Below are positions 37,074 to 49,923 of a stretch of DNA of 64,000 bases, in pieces. This DNA is from Auanema rhodensis (Eukaryota; Nematoda; Chromadorea; Rhabditida; Rhabditidae). The stretch is taken from positions 20,904,688-20,968,687 of the forward strand of contig OZ059895.1 of the NCBI GenBank assembly GCA_964057225.1, in the 5' to 3' direction. The notes beneath the pieces were generated by a model. It was not told the origin of the DNA. It worked only from the letters and a program-made list of their open reading frames with translations, and did not search any database. Both the position numbers and the translations under genes were made by a program. Every line of letters begins with the position of its first letter. Positions within the stretch are counted from its first letter, which is position 1.

Positions 37074-38307
37074 CATATTAGTCTAAAAACAAATTTTTAT
37101 TGATATTGGTGCATGGCAACCATGACTTTAAAATTTACGTGAACTTTAATTTATGCTAATTAAGTGTACACATGATGTGCACTTGGTATGTAACTCGCTT
37201 CACGTCAAAGATAAAGAGATGCGGTTTCCAAAATTAGATTCCCCATGTCCATATTAGTCTAAAAACAAATTTTTATTAATATTGGTGCATGGTAACCATG
37301 ACTTTGAAATTTACGTGAACTTTAATTTATGCTAATTAAGTGTACACATGATGTGCACTTGGTATGTAACTCGCTTCACGTGAAAGATGAAGAGATGCGG
37401 TTTTCAAAATTAGATTCCTCATGTCCATATTAGTCTAAAAACGAATTTTTATCGATATTGGTGCATGGTAACCATGACTTTGAAATTTACGTGAACTTTA
37501 ATTTATGCTAATTAAGTGTACACATGATGTGCACTTGGTATGTAACTCGCTTCACGTGAAAGATAAAGAGATGCGGTTTTCAAAATTAGATTCCCCATTT
37601 CCATGTTAGTCTAAAAACAAATTTTTATTGATATTGGTGCATGGTAACCATGACTTTGAAATTTACGTGAACTTTAATTTATGCTAATTAAGTGTACACA
37701 TGATGTGCGCTTGGTATGTAACTCGCTTCACGTGAAAGATAAAGAGATGCGGTTTTCAAAATTAGATTCCCCATTTCCATATTAGTCTAAAAACAAATTT
37801 TTATTGATATTGGTGCATGGCAACCATGACTTTAAAATTTACGTGAACTTTAATTTATGCTAATTAAGTGTACACATGATGTGCACTTGGTATGTAACTC
37901 GCTTCACGTCAAAGATAAAGAGATGCGGTTTTCAAAATTAGATTCCCCATGTCCATATTAGTCTAAAAACAAATTTTTATTAATATTGGTGCATGGTAAC
38001 CATGACTTTGAAATTTACGTGAACTTTAATTTATGCTAATTAAGTGTACACATGATGTGCACTTGGTATGTAACTCGCTTCACGTGAAAGATGAAGAGAT
38101 GCGGTTTTCAAAATTAGATTCCTCATGTCCATATTAGTCTAAAAACGAATTTTTATTGATATTGGTGCATGGTAACCATGACTTTGAAATTTACGTGAAC
38201 TTTAATTTATGCTTATTAAGTGTACACGTGATGTGCACTTGGTATGTAACTCGCTTCACGTGAAAGACAAAAAAGGATGCGGTTTTCAAAATTAGATTCC
38301 CCATGTC
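37074..38307. repeat. 7-mer block, full copy (1,234 bp)
   Basis: The order is B (ending GGTTTCCAAAA), A, CGAAT-TCGAT, H, B, A, and G ending in the 178-bp form. It is the intact counterpart of 35,840-36,897, with separate B (37,778) and A (37,954) monomers where that copy has one fused monomer. Confidence 0.88.
38130..38307. repeat. 178-bp monomer variant (2 of 2)
   Basis: It carries the same GACAAAAAAGGATGC form as 36,720-36,897, so the A-run expansion predates the 7-mer duplication. Confidence 0.95.
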
Positions 38308-38835
38308 GATATTAGTCTAAAAACAAATTTTTATTGATATTGGTGCATGGTAACCATGACTTTGAAATTTACGTGAACTTTAATTTATGCTAATTAAGTG
38401 TACACATGATGTGCACTTGGTAAGTAACTCGCTTCACGTGAAAGATGAAAAGATGCGGTTTTCAAAATTAGATTCCCCATGTCCATATTAGTCTAAAAAC
38501 AAATTTTTATTGATATTGGTGCATGGTAACCATGACTTTGAAATTTACGTGAACTTTAATTTATGCTAATTAAGTGTACACATGATGTGCACTTGGTATG
38601 TAACTCGCTTCACGTCAAAGATAAAGAGATGCGGTTTTCAAAATTAGATTCCCCATGTCCATATTAGTCTAAAAACAAATTTTTATTAATATTGGTGCAT
38701 GGTAACCATGACTTTGAAATTTACGTGAACTTTAATTTATGCTAATTAAGTGTACACATGATGTGAACTTGGTATGTAACTCGCTTCACGTGAAAGATGA
38801 AGAGATGCGGTTTTCAAAATTAGATTCCTCATGTC
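38308..38835. repeat. Three ordinary monomers
   Basis: Two TTGAT monomers and one A monomer with GTGAAC. The first carries TGTCGATATTAG at its start and GGTAAGTAAC near 38,419, both private. The order resembles that after the G monomers at 34.2 kb and 62.7 kb. Confidence 0.85.
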
Positions 38836-39891
38836 CATATTAGTCTAAAAACGAATTTTTATCGATATTGGTGCATGGTAACCATGACTTTGAAATTTAC
38901 GTGAACTTTAATTTATGCTAATTAAGTGTACACATGATGTGCGCTTGGTATGTAACTCGCTTCACGTGAAAGATAAAGAGATGCGGTTTTCAAAATTAGA
39001 TTCCCCATTTCCATATTAGTCTAAAAACAAATTTTTATTGATATTGGTGCATGGCAACCATGACTTTAAAATTTACGTGAACTTTAATTTATGCTAATTA
39101 AGTGTACACATGATGTGCACTTGGTATGTAACTCGCTTCACGTCAAAGATAAAGAGATGCGGTTTTCAAAATTAGATTCCCCATGTCCATATTAGTCTAA
39201 AAACAAATTTTTATTAATATTGGTGCATGGTAACCATGACTTTGAAATTTACGTGAACTTTAATTTATGCTAATTAAGTGTACACATGATGTGCACTTGG
39301 TATGTAACTCGCTTCACGTGAAAGATGAAGAGATGCGGTTTTCAAAATTAGATTCCTCATGTCCATATTAGTCTAAAAACGAATTTTTATTGATATTGGT
39401 GCATGGTAACCATGACTTTGAAATTTACGTGAACTTTAATTTATGCTAATTAAGTGTACACATGATGTGCGCTTGGTATGTAACTCGCTTCACGTGAAAG
39501 ATAAAGAGATGCGGTTTTCAAAATTAGATTCCCCATTTCCATATTAGTCTAAAAACAAATTTTTATTGATATTGGTGCATGGCAACCATGACTTTAAAAT
39601 TTACGTGAACTTTAATTTATGCTAATTAAGTGTACACATGATGTGCACTTGGTATGTAACTCGCTTCACGTCAAAGATAAAGAGATGCGGTTTTCAAAAT
39701 TAGATTCCCCATGTCCATATTAGTCTAAAAACAAATTTTTATTAATATTGGTGCATGGTAACCATGACTTTGAAATTTACGTGAACTTTAATTTATGCTA
39801 ATTAAGTGTACACATGATGTGCACTTGGTATGTAACTCGCTTCACGTCAAAGATAAAGAGATGCGGTTTTCAAAATTAGATTCCCCATGTC
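38836..39891. repeat. D-B-A trimer, two tandem copies (528 bp each)
   Basis: Monomer starts are 38,836 (D), 39,012 (B), 39,188 (A), 39,364 (D), 39,540 (B) and 39,716 (A). D carries CCTCATG, CGAAT and GTGCGC. B carries CCATTTCC, GGCAACC and ACTTTAAAA. A carries CCATGTCC and TAATATT. The two D monomers differ at TCGAT versus TTGAT, and the two A monomers differ in their ends (GTGAAAGATGAAG versus GTCAAAGATAAAG). Confidence 0.88.
39716..39891 (+). repeat. Representative 176-bp monomer (type A)
   Basis: This is one complete monomer in the register used here, beginning CATATTAG and ending at CCCCATGTC. Landmarks by monomer offset: an A-run then T-run at 12-25; the 13-bp dyad CATGGTAACCATG at 39-51; a first ACGTG at 64-68; inverted arms TTAATT (73-78) and AATTAA (85-90); the palindrome GTGTACAC at 91-98; GTGCAC at 104-109; TTCACGT at 126-132; GATGCGG at 145-151; and TTTTCAAAA at 152-160. 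Main variable sites are offset 18 (A, C or G), 28-30, 43 (T or C), 57 (G or A), 83-85, 99 (A or G), 106, 133 (C or G), 140 and 168-174. Orientation is arbitrary. Confidence 0.95.
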
Positions 39892-41123
39892 CATATTAGT
39901 CTAAAAACAAATTTTTATTGATATTGGTGCATGGCAACCATGACTTTAAAATTTACGTGAACTTTAATTTATGCTAATTAAGTGTACACATGATGGGCAC
40001 TTGGTATGTAACTCGCTTCACGTCAAAGATAAAGAGATGCGGTTTTCAAAATTAGATTCCCCATGTCCATATTAGTCTAAAAACAAATTTTTATTAATAT
40101 TGGTGCATGGTAACCATGACTTTGAAATTTACGTGAACTTTAATTTATGCTAATTAAGTGTACACATGATGTGCACTTGGTATGTAACTCGCTTCACGTC
40201 AAAGATAAAGAGATGCGGTTTTCAAAATTAGATTCCCCATTTCCATATTAGTCTAAAAACGAATTTTTATCGATATTGGTGCATGGTAACCATGACTTTG
40301 AAATTTACGTGAACTTTAATTTATGCTAATTAAGTGTACACATGATGTGCACTTGGTATGTAACTCGCTTCACGTGAAAGATGAAGAGATGCGGTTTTCA
40401 AAATTAGATTCCTCATGTCCATATTAGTCTAAAAACAAATTTTTATTAATATTGGTGCATGGTAACCATGATTTTGAAATTTACGTGAACTTTAATTTAT
40501 GCTAATTAAGTGTACACATGATGTGCGCTTGGTATGTAACTCGCTTCACGTGAAAGATAAAGAGATGCGGTTTTCAAAATTAGATTCCCCATTTCCATAT
40601 TAGTCTAAAAACAAATTTTTATTGATATTGGTGCATGGCAACCATGACTTTAAAATTTATGTGAACTTTAATTTATGCTAATTAAGTGTACACATGATGT
40701 GCACTTGGTATGTAACTCGCTTCACGTCAAAGATAAAGAGATGCGGTTTTCAAAATTAGATTCCCCATGTCCATATTAGTCTAAAAACAAATTTTTATTA
40801 ATATTGGTGCATGGTAACCATGACTTTGAAATTTACGTGAACTTTAATTTATGCTAATTAAGTGTACACATGATGTGCACTTGGTATGTAACTCGCTTCA
40901 CGTCAAAGATAAAGAGATGCGGTTTTTAAAATTAGATTCCCCATGTCCATATTAGTCTAAAAACAAATTTTTATTAATATTGGTGCATGGTAACCATGAC
41001 TTTGAAATTTACGTGAACTTTAATTTATGCTAATTAAGTGTACACATGATGTGCACTTGGTATGTAACTCGCTTCACGTCAAAGATAAAGAGATGCGGTT
41101 TTCAAAATTAGATTCCCCATGTC
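39892..41123. repeat. 7-mer higher-order repeat, copy 1 (1,232 bp)
   Basis: Seven monomers: M1 (GGCAACC, GATGGGCAC), M2 (TAATATT), M3 (CCATTTCC, CGAAT, TCGAT), M4 (CCTCATG, ATGATTTTG, GTGCGC), M5 (B type with TTTATGTGAAC), M6 (TAATATT, ending GGTTTTTAAAA) and M7 (TAATATT). The GATGGGCAC mark recurs after exactly 1,232 bp. Confidence 0.93.
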
Positions 41124-42355
41124 CATATTAGTCTAAAAACAAATTTTTATTGATATTGGTGCATGGCAACCATGACTTTAAAATTTACGTGAACTTTAAT
41201 TTATGCTAATTAAGTGTACACATGATGGGCACTTGGTATGTAACTCGCTTCACGTCAAAGATAAAGAGATGCGGTTTTCAAAATTAGATTCCCCATGTCC
41301 ATATTAGTCTAAAAACAAATTTTTATTAATATTGGTGCATGGTAACCATGACTTTGAAATTTACGTGAACTTTAATTTATGCTAATTAAGTGTACACATG
41401 ATGTGCACTTGGTATGTAACTCGCTTCACGTCAAAGATAAAGAGATGCGGTTTTCAAAATTAGATTCCCCATTTCCATATTAGTCTAAAAACGAATTTTT
41501 ATCGATATTGGTGCATGGTAACCATGACTTTGAAATTTACGTGAACTTTAATTTATGCTAATTAAGTGTACACATGATGTGCACTTGGTATGTAACTCGC
41601 TTCACGTGAAAGATGAAGAGATGCGGTTTTCAAAATTAGATTCCTCATGTCCATATTAGTCTAAAAACAAATTTTTATTAATATTGGTGCATGGTAACCA
41701 TGATTTTGAAATTTACGTGAACTTTAATTTATGCTAATTAAGTGTACACATGATGTGCGCTTGGTATGTAACTCGCTTCACGTGAAAGATAAAGAGATGC
41801 GGTTTTCAAAATTAGATTCCCCATTTCCATATTAGTCTAAAAACAAATTTTTATTGATATTGGTGCATGGCAACCATGACTTTAAAATTTATGTGAACTT
41901 TAATTTATGCTAATTAAGTGTACACATGATGTGCACTTGGTATGTAACTCGCTTCACGTCAAAGATAAAGAGATGCGGTTTTCAAAATTAGATTCCCCAT
42001 GTCCATATTAGTCTAAAAACAAATTTTTATTAATATTGGTGCATGGTAACCATGACTTTGAAATTTACGTGAACTTTAATTTATGCTAATTAAGTGTACA
42101 CATGATGTGCACTTGGTATGTAACTCGCTTCACGTCAAAGATAAAGAGATGCGGTTTTTAAAATTAGATTCCCCATGTCCATATTAGTCTAAAAACAAAT
42201 TTTTATTAATATTGGTGCATGGTAACCATGACTTTGAAATTTACGTGAACTTTAATTTATGCTAATTAAGTGTACACATGATGTGCACTTGGTATGTAAC
42301 TCGCTTCACGTCAAAGATAAAGAGATGCGGTTTTCAAAATTAGATTCCCCATGTC
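41124..42355. repeat. 7-mer higher-order repeat, copy 2 (1,232 bp)
   Basis: The monomer order and all special markers are the same as copy 1 (GATGGGCAC, ATGATTTTG, TTTATGTGAAC, GGTTTTTAAAA). I saw no difference between the two copies. Confidence 0.93.
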
Positions 42356-43235
42356 CATATTAGTCTAAAAACAAATTTTTATTGATATTGGTGCATGGCA
42401 ACCATGACTTTAAAATTTACGTGAACTTTAATTTATGCTAATTAAGTGTACACATGATGGGCACTTGGTATGTAACTCGCTTCACGTCAAAGATAAAGAG
42501 ATGCGGTTTTCAAAATTAGATTCCCCATGTCCATATTAGTCTAAAAACAAATTTTTATTAATATTGGTGCATGGTAACCATGACTTTGAAATTTACGTGA
42601 ACTTTAATTTATGCTAATTAAGTGTACACATGATGTGCACTTGGTATGTAACTCGCTTCACGTCAAAGATAAAGAGATGCGGTTTTCAAAATTAGATTCC
42701 CCATTTCCATATTAGTCTAAAAACGAATTTTTATCGATATTGGTGCATGGTAACCATGACTTTGAAATTTACGTGAACTTTAATTTATGCTAATTAAGTG
42801 TACACATGATGTGCACTTGGTATGTAACTCGCTTCACGTGAAAGATGAAGAGATGCGGTTTTCAAAATTAGATTCCTCATGTCCATATTAGTCTAAAAAC
42901 AAATTTTTATTAATATTGGTGCATGGTAACCATGATTTTGAAATTTACGTGAACTTTAATTTATGCTAATTAAGTGTACACAAGATGTGCGCTTGGTATG
43001 TAACTCGCTTCACGTGAAAGATAAAGAGATGCGGTTTTCAAAATTAGATTCCCCATTTCCATATTAGTCTAAAAACAAATTTTTATTGATATTGGTGCAT
43101 GGCAACCATGACTTTAAAATTTATGTGAACTTTAATTTATGCTAATTAAGTGTACACATGATGTGCACTTGGTATGTAACTCGCTTCACGTCAAAGATAA
43201 AGAGATGCGGTTTTCAAAATTAGATTCCCCATGTC
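42356..43235. repeat. Shortened 5-mer derivative, copy 1 (880 bp)
   Basis: M1 to M5 of the 7-mer, without M6 and M7. M4 carries a private change, ACACAAGATGTG instead of ACACATGATGTG, near 42,979. Confidence 0.93.
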
Positions 43236-44115
43236 CATATTAGTCTAAAAACAAATTTTTATTGATATTGGTGCATGGCAACCATGACTTTAAAATTTAC
43301 GTGAACTTTAATTTATGCTAATTAAGTGTACACATGATGGGCACTTGGTATGTAACTCGCTTCACGTCAAAGATAAAGAGATGCGGTTTTCAAAATTAGA
43401 TTCCCCATGTCCATATTAGTCTAAAAACAAATTTTTATTAATATTGGTGCATGGTAACCATGACTTTGAAATTTACGTGAACTTTAATTTATGCTAATTA
43501 AGTGTACACATGATGTGCACTTGGTATGTAACTCGCTTCACGTCAAAGATAAAGAGATGCGGTTTTCAAAATTAGATTCCCCATTTCCATATTAGTCTAA
43601 AAACGAATTTTTATCGATATTGGTGCATGGTAACCATGACTTTGAAATTTACGTGAACTTTAATTTATGCTAATTAAGTGTACACATGATGTGCACTTGG
43701 TATGTAACTCGCTTCACGTGAAAGATGAAGAGATGCGGTTTTCAAAATTAGATTCCTCATGTCCATATTAGTCTAAAAACAAATTTTTATTAATATTGGT
43801 GCATGGTAACCATGATTTTGAAATTTACGTGAACTTTAATTTATGCTAATTAAGTGTACACAAGATGTGCGCTTGGTATGTAACTCGCTTCACGTGAAAG
43901 ATAAAGAGATGCGGTTTTCAAAATTAGATTCCCCATTTCCATATTAGTCTAAAAACAAATTTTTATTGATATTGGTGCATGGCAACCATGACTTTAAAAT
44001 TTATGTGAACTTTAATTTATGCTAATTAAGTGTACACATGATGTGCACTTGGTATGTAACTCGCTTCACGTCAAAGATAAAGAGATGCGGTTTTCAAAAT
44101 TAGATTCCCCATGTC
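43236..44115. repeat. Shortened 5-mer derivative, copy 2 (880 bp)
   Basis: M1 to M5 again, sharing the private ACACAAGATGTG in M4 near 43,859, exactly 880 bp from the first. The 5-mer was therefore duplicated after M6 and M7 were lost and after this mutation arose. Confidence 0.93.
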
Positions 44116-46227
44116 CATATTAGTCTAAAAACAAATTTTCATTAATATTGGTGCATGGTAACCATGACTTTGAAATTTACGTGAACTTTAATTTATGCTA
44201 ATTAAGTGTACACATGATGTGCACTTGGTATGTAACTCGCTTCACGTGAAAGATGAAGAGATGCGGTTTTCAAAATTAGATTCCTCATGTCCATATTAGT
44301 CTAAAAACGAATTTTTATTGATATTGGTGCATGGTAACCATGACTTTGAAATTTACGTGAACTTTAATTTATGCTAATTAAGTGTACACATGATGTGCGC
44401 TTGGTATGTAACTCGCTTCACGTGAAAGATAAAGAGATGCGGTTTTCAAAATTAGATTCCCCATTTCCATATTAGTCTAAAAACAAATTTTTATTGATAT
44501 TGGTGCATGGCAACCATGACTTTAAAATTTACGTGAACTTTAATTTATGCTAATTAAGTGTACACATGATGTGCACTTGGTATGTAACTCGCTTCACGTC
44601 AAAGATAAAGAGATGCGGTTTTCAAAATTAGATTCCCCATGTCCATATTAGTCTAAAAACAAATTTTTATTAATATTGGTGCATGGTAACCATGACTTTG
44701 AAATTTACGTGAACTTTAATTTATGCTAATTAAGTGTACACATGATGTGCACTTGGTATGTAACTCGCTTCACGTCAAAGATAAAGAGATGCGGTTTTCA
44801 AAATTAGATTCCCCATGTCCATATTAGTCTAAAAACAAATTTTTATTGATATTGGTGCATGGCAACCATAACTTTAAAATTTACGTGAACTTTAATTTAT
44901 GCTAATTAAGTGTACACATGATGGGCACTTGGTATGTAACTCGCTTCACGTCAAAGATAAAGAGATGCGGTTTTCAAAATTAGATTCCCCATGTCCATAT
45001 TAGTCTAAAAACAAATTTTTATTAATATTGGTGCATGGTAACCATGACTTTGAAATTTACGTGAACTTTAATTTATGCTAATTAAGTGTACACATGATGT
45101 GCACTTGGTATGTAACTCGCTTCACGTCAAAGATAAAGAGATGCGGTTTTCAAAATTAGATTCCCCATTTCCATATTAGTCTAAAAACGAATTTTTATCG
45201 ATATTGGTGCATGGTAACCATGACTTTGAAATTTACGTGAACTTTAATTTATGCTAATTAAGTGTACACATGATGTGCACTTGGTATGTAACTCGCTTCA
45301 CGTGAAAGATGAAGAGATGCGGTTTTCAAAATTAGATTCCTCATGTCCATATTAGTCTAAAAACAAATTTTTATTAATATTGGTGCATGGTAACCATGAT
45401 TTTGAAATTTACGTGAACTTTAATTTATGCTAATTAAGTGTACACATGATGTGCGCTTGGTATGTAACTCGCTTCACGTGAAAGATAAAGAGATGCGGTT
45501 TTCAAAATTAGATTCCCCATTTCCATATTAGTCTAAAAACAAATTTTTATTGATATTGGTGCATGGCAACCATGACTTTAAAATTTACGTGAACTTTAAT
45601 TTATGCTAATTAAGTGTACACATGATGTGCACTTGGTATGTAACTCGCTTCACGTCAAAGATAAAGAGATGCGGTTTTCAAAATTAGATTCCCCATGTCC
45701 ATATTAGTCTAAAAACAAATTTTTATTAATATTGGTGCATGGTAACCATGACTTTGAAATTTACGTGAACTTTAATTTATGCTAATTAAGTGTACACATG
45801 ATGTGAACTTGGTATGTAACTCGCTTCACGTGAAAGATGAAGAGATGCGGTTTTCAAAATTAGATTCCTCATGTCCATATTAGTCTAAAAACGAATTTTT
45901 ATCGATATTGGTGCATGGTAACCATGACTTTGAAATTTACGTGAACTTTAATTTATGCTAATTAAGTGTACACATGATGTGCGCTTGGTATGTAACTCGC
46001 TTCACGTGAAAGATAAAGAGATGCGGTTTTCAAAATTAGATTCCCCATTTCCATATTAGTCTAAAAACAAATTTTTATTGATATTGGTGCATGGCAACCA
46101 TGACTTTAAAATTTACGTGAACTTTAATTTATGCTAATTAAGTGTACACATGATGTGCACTTGGTATGTAACTCGCTTCACGTGAAAGATGAAGAGATGC
46201 GGTTTTCAAAATTAGATTCCCCATGTC
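44116..46227. repeat. Mosaic stretch including another M1-M5 run
   Basis: Monomers: an A with AATTTTCATTAAT (44,116), D, B, A, then M1 to M5 at 44,820-45,699, then A (GTGAAC), D (TCGAT, GTGCGC) and B. Here M1 has GATGGGCAC and a private CCATAACTTT, M4 has the ancestral ACACATGATG, and M5 has TTTACGTG rather than TTTATGTG. This M1-M5 run is thus an earlier branch than the 5-mers at 42.4-44.1 kb. Confidence 0.85.
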
Positions 46228-48999
46228 CATATTAGTCTAAAAACAAATTTTTATTGATATTGGTGCATGGTAACCATGACTTTGAAATTTACGTGAACTT
46301 TAATTTATGCTAATTAAGTGTACACATGATGTGCACTTGGTATGTAACTCGCTTCACGTCAAAGATAAAGAGATGCGGTTTTCAAAATTAGATTCCCCAT
46401 GTCCATATTAGTCTAAAAACAAATTTTTATTAATATTGGTGCATGGTAACCATGACTTTGAAATTTACGTGAACTTTAATTTATGCTAATTAAGTGTACA
46501 CATGATGTGAACTTGGTATGTAACTCGCTTCACGTGAAAGATGAAGAGATGCGGTTTTCAAAATTAGATTCCTCATGTCCATATTAGTCTAAAAACGAAT
46601 TTTTATCGATATTGGTGCATGGTAACCATGACTTTGAAATTTACGTGAACTTTAATTTATGCTAATTAAGTGTACACATGATGTGCGCTTGGTATGTAAC
46701 TCGCTTCACGTGAAAGATAAAGAGATGCGGTTTTCAAAATTAGATTCCCCATTTCCATATTAGTCTAAAAACAAATTTTTATTGATATTGGTGCATGGCA
46801 ACCATGACTTTAAAATTTACGTGAACTTTAATTTATGCTAATTAAGTGTACACATGATGTGCACTTGGTATGTAACTCGCTTCACGTCAAAGATAAAGAG
46901 ATGCGGTTTTCAAAATTAGATTCCCCATGTCCATATTAGTCTAAAAACAAATTTTTATTAATATTGGTGCATGGTAACCATGACTTTGAAATTTACGTGA
47001 ACTTTAATTTATGCTAATTAAGTGTACACATGATGTGCACTTGGTATGTAACTCGCTTCACGTCAAAGATAAAGAGATGCGGTTTTCAAAATTAGATTCC
47101 CCATGTCCATATTAGTCTAAAAACAAATTTTTATTAATATTGGTGCATGGTAACCATGACTTTGAAATTTACGTGAACTTTAATTTATGCTAATTAAGTG
47201 TACACATGATGTGCACTTGGTATGTAACTCGCTTCACGTGAAAGATGAAGAGATGCGGTTTTCAAAATTAGATTCCTCATGTCCATATTAGTCTAAAAAC
47301 GAATTTTTATTGATATTGGTGCATGGTAACCATGACTTTGAAATTTACGTGAACTTTAATTTATGCTAATTAAGTGTACACATGATGTGCGCTTGGTATG
47401 TAACTCGCTTCACGTGAAAGATAAAGAGATGCGGTTTTCAAAATTAGATTCCCCATTTCCATATTAGTCTAAAAACAAATTTTTATTGATATTGGTGCAT
47501 GGCAACCATGACTTTAAAATTTACGTGAACTTTAATTTATGCTAATTAAGTGTACACATGATGTGCACTTGGTATGTAACTCGCTTCACGTCAAAGATAA
47601 AGAGATGCGGTTTTCAAAATTAGATTCCCTATGTCCATATTAGTCTAAAAACAAATTTTTATTAATATTGGTGCATGGTAACCATGACTTTGAAATTTAC
47701 GTGAACTTTAATTTATGCTAATTAAGTGTACACATGATGTGCACTTGGTATGTAACTCGCTTCACGTGAAAGATGAAGAGATGCGGTTTTCAAAATTAGA
47801 TTCCTCATGTCCATATTAGTCTAAAAACAAATTTTTATTAATATTGGTGCATGGTAACCATGACTTTGAAATTTACGTGAACTTTAATTTATGCTAATTA
47901 AGTGTACACATGATGTGCACTTGGTATGTAACTCGCTTCACGTGAAAGATGAAGAGATGCGGTTTTCAAAATTAGATTCCTCATGTCCATATTAGTCTAA
48001 AAACGAATTTTTATTGATATTGGTGCATGGTAACCATGACTTTGAAATTTACGTGAACTTTAATTTATGCTAATTAAGTGTACACATGATGTGCACTTGG
48101 TATGTAACTCGCTTCACGTGAAAGATGAAGAGATGCGGTTTTCAAAATTAGATTCCCCATTTCCATATTAGTCTAAAAACAAATTTTTATTGATATGGGT
48201 GCATGGTAACCATGACTTTGAAATTTACGTGAACTTTAATTTATGCTAATTAAGTGTACACATGATGTGCACTTGGTATGTAACTCGTTTCACGTCAAAG
48301 ATAAAGAGATGCGGTTTTCAAAATTAGATTCCCCATGTCCATATTAGTCTAAAAACAAATTTTTATTAATATTGGTGCATGGTAACCATGACTTTGAAAT
48401 TTACGTGAACTTTAATTTATGCTAATTAAGTGTACACATGATGTGCACTTGGTATGTAACTCGCTTCACGTGAAAGATGAAGAGATGCGGTTTTCAAAAT
48501 TAGATTCCTCATGTCCATATTAGTCTAAAAACGAATTTTTATTGATATTGGTGCATGGTAACCATGACTTTGAAATTTACGTGAACTTTAATTTATGCTA
48601 ATTAAGTGTACACATGATGTGCGCTTGGTATGTAACTCGCTTCACGTGAAAGATAAAGAGATGCGGTTTTCAAAATTAGATTCCCCATTTCCATATTAGT
48701 CTAAAAACAAATTTTTATTGATATTGGTGCATGGCAACCATGACTTTAAAATTTACGTGAACTTTAATTTATGCTAATTAAGTGTACACATGATGTGCAC
48801 TTGGTATGTAACTCGCTTCACGTCAAAGATAAAGAGATGCGGTTTTCAAAATTAGATTCCCTATGTCCATATTAGTCTAAAAACAAATTTTTATTAATAT
48901 TGGTGCATGGTAACCATGACTTTGAAATTTACGTGAACTTTAATTTATGCTAATTAAGTGTACACATGATGTGCACTTGGTATGTAACTCGCTTCACGT
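46228..48999. repeat. Long-period higher-order repeat, copy 1 (about 16 monomers)
   Basis: This block matches 49,924-52,519. The offset is 3,696 bp at the left (GTGAACTTGG at 46,507 and 50,203) and 3,520 bp at the right (ACTCGTTTCACG at 48,283 and 51,803). The change is caused by one additional A monomer in copy 1 near 46,932-47,283. Two TTCCCTATG marks 1,232 bp apart occur in each copy. Confidence 0.85.
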
Positions 49000-49923
49000 C
49001 AAAGATAAAGAGATGCGGTTTTCAAAATTAGATTCCCCATTTCCATATTAGTCTAAAAACGAATTTTTATCGATATTGGTGCATGGTAACCATGACTTTG
49101 AAATTTACGTGAACTTTAATTTATGCTAATTAAGTGTACACATGATGTGCACTTGGTATGTAACTCGCTTCACGTGAAAGATGAAGAGATGCGGTTTTCA
49201 AAATTAGATTCCTCATGTCCATATTAGTCTAAAAACAAATTTTTATTAATATTGGTGCATGGTAACCATGATTTTGAAATTTACGTGAACTTTAATTTAT
49301 GCTAATTAAGTGTACACATGATGTGCGCTTGGTATGTAACTCGCTTCACGTGAAAGATAAAGAGATGCGGTTTTCAAAATTAGATTCCCCATTTCCATAT
49401 TAGTCTAAAAACAAATTTTTATTGATATTGGTGCATGGCAACCATGACTTTAAAATTTACGTGAACTTTAATTTATGCTAATTAAGTGTACACATGATGT
49501 GCACTTGGTATGTAACTCGCTTCACGTCAAAGATAAAGAGATGCGGTTTTCAAAATTAGATTCCCCATGTCCATATTAGTCTAAAAACAAATTTTTATTA
49601 ATATTGGTGCATGGTAACCATGACTTTGAAATTTACGTGAACTTTAATTTATGCTAATTAAGTGTACACATGATGTGCACTTGGTATGTAACTCGATTCA
49701 CGTGAAAGATGAAGAGATGCGGTTTTCAAAATTAGATTCCTCATGTCCATATTAGTCTAAAAACGAATTTTTATTGATATTGGTGCATGGTAACCATGAC
49801 TTTGAAATTTACGTGAACTTTAATTTATGCTAATTAAGTGTACACATGATGTGCACTTGGTATGTAACTCGCTTCACGTGAAAGATGAAAAGATGCGGTT
49901 TTCAAAATTAGATTCCCCATGTC
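49000..49923. repeat. Five-monomer spacer with an M3-M5 run
   Basis: This lies between the two long-period copies. It contains CCATTTCC-CGAAT-TCGAT (49,044), the ATGATTTTG monomer (49,220), B (49,396), A with a private ACTCGATTC (49,572) and a CGAAT monomer ending GATGAAAAG. The first three are M3 to M5 of the 7-mer family seen 5-9 kb upstream. Confidence 0.85.

Noticed and set aside
39716-39891. CATGGTAACCATG and CACGTG as gene-regulatory operators
   Set aside because: They recur in most monomers with no gene nearby. They are better described as dyads of the satellite than as promoter elements.
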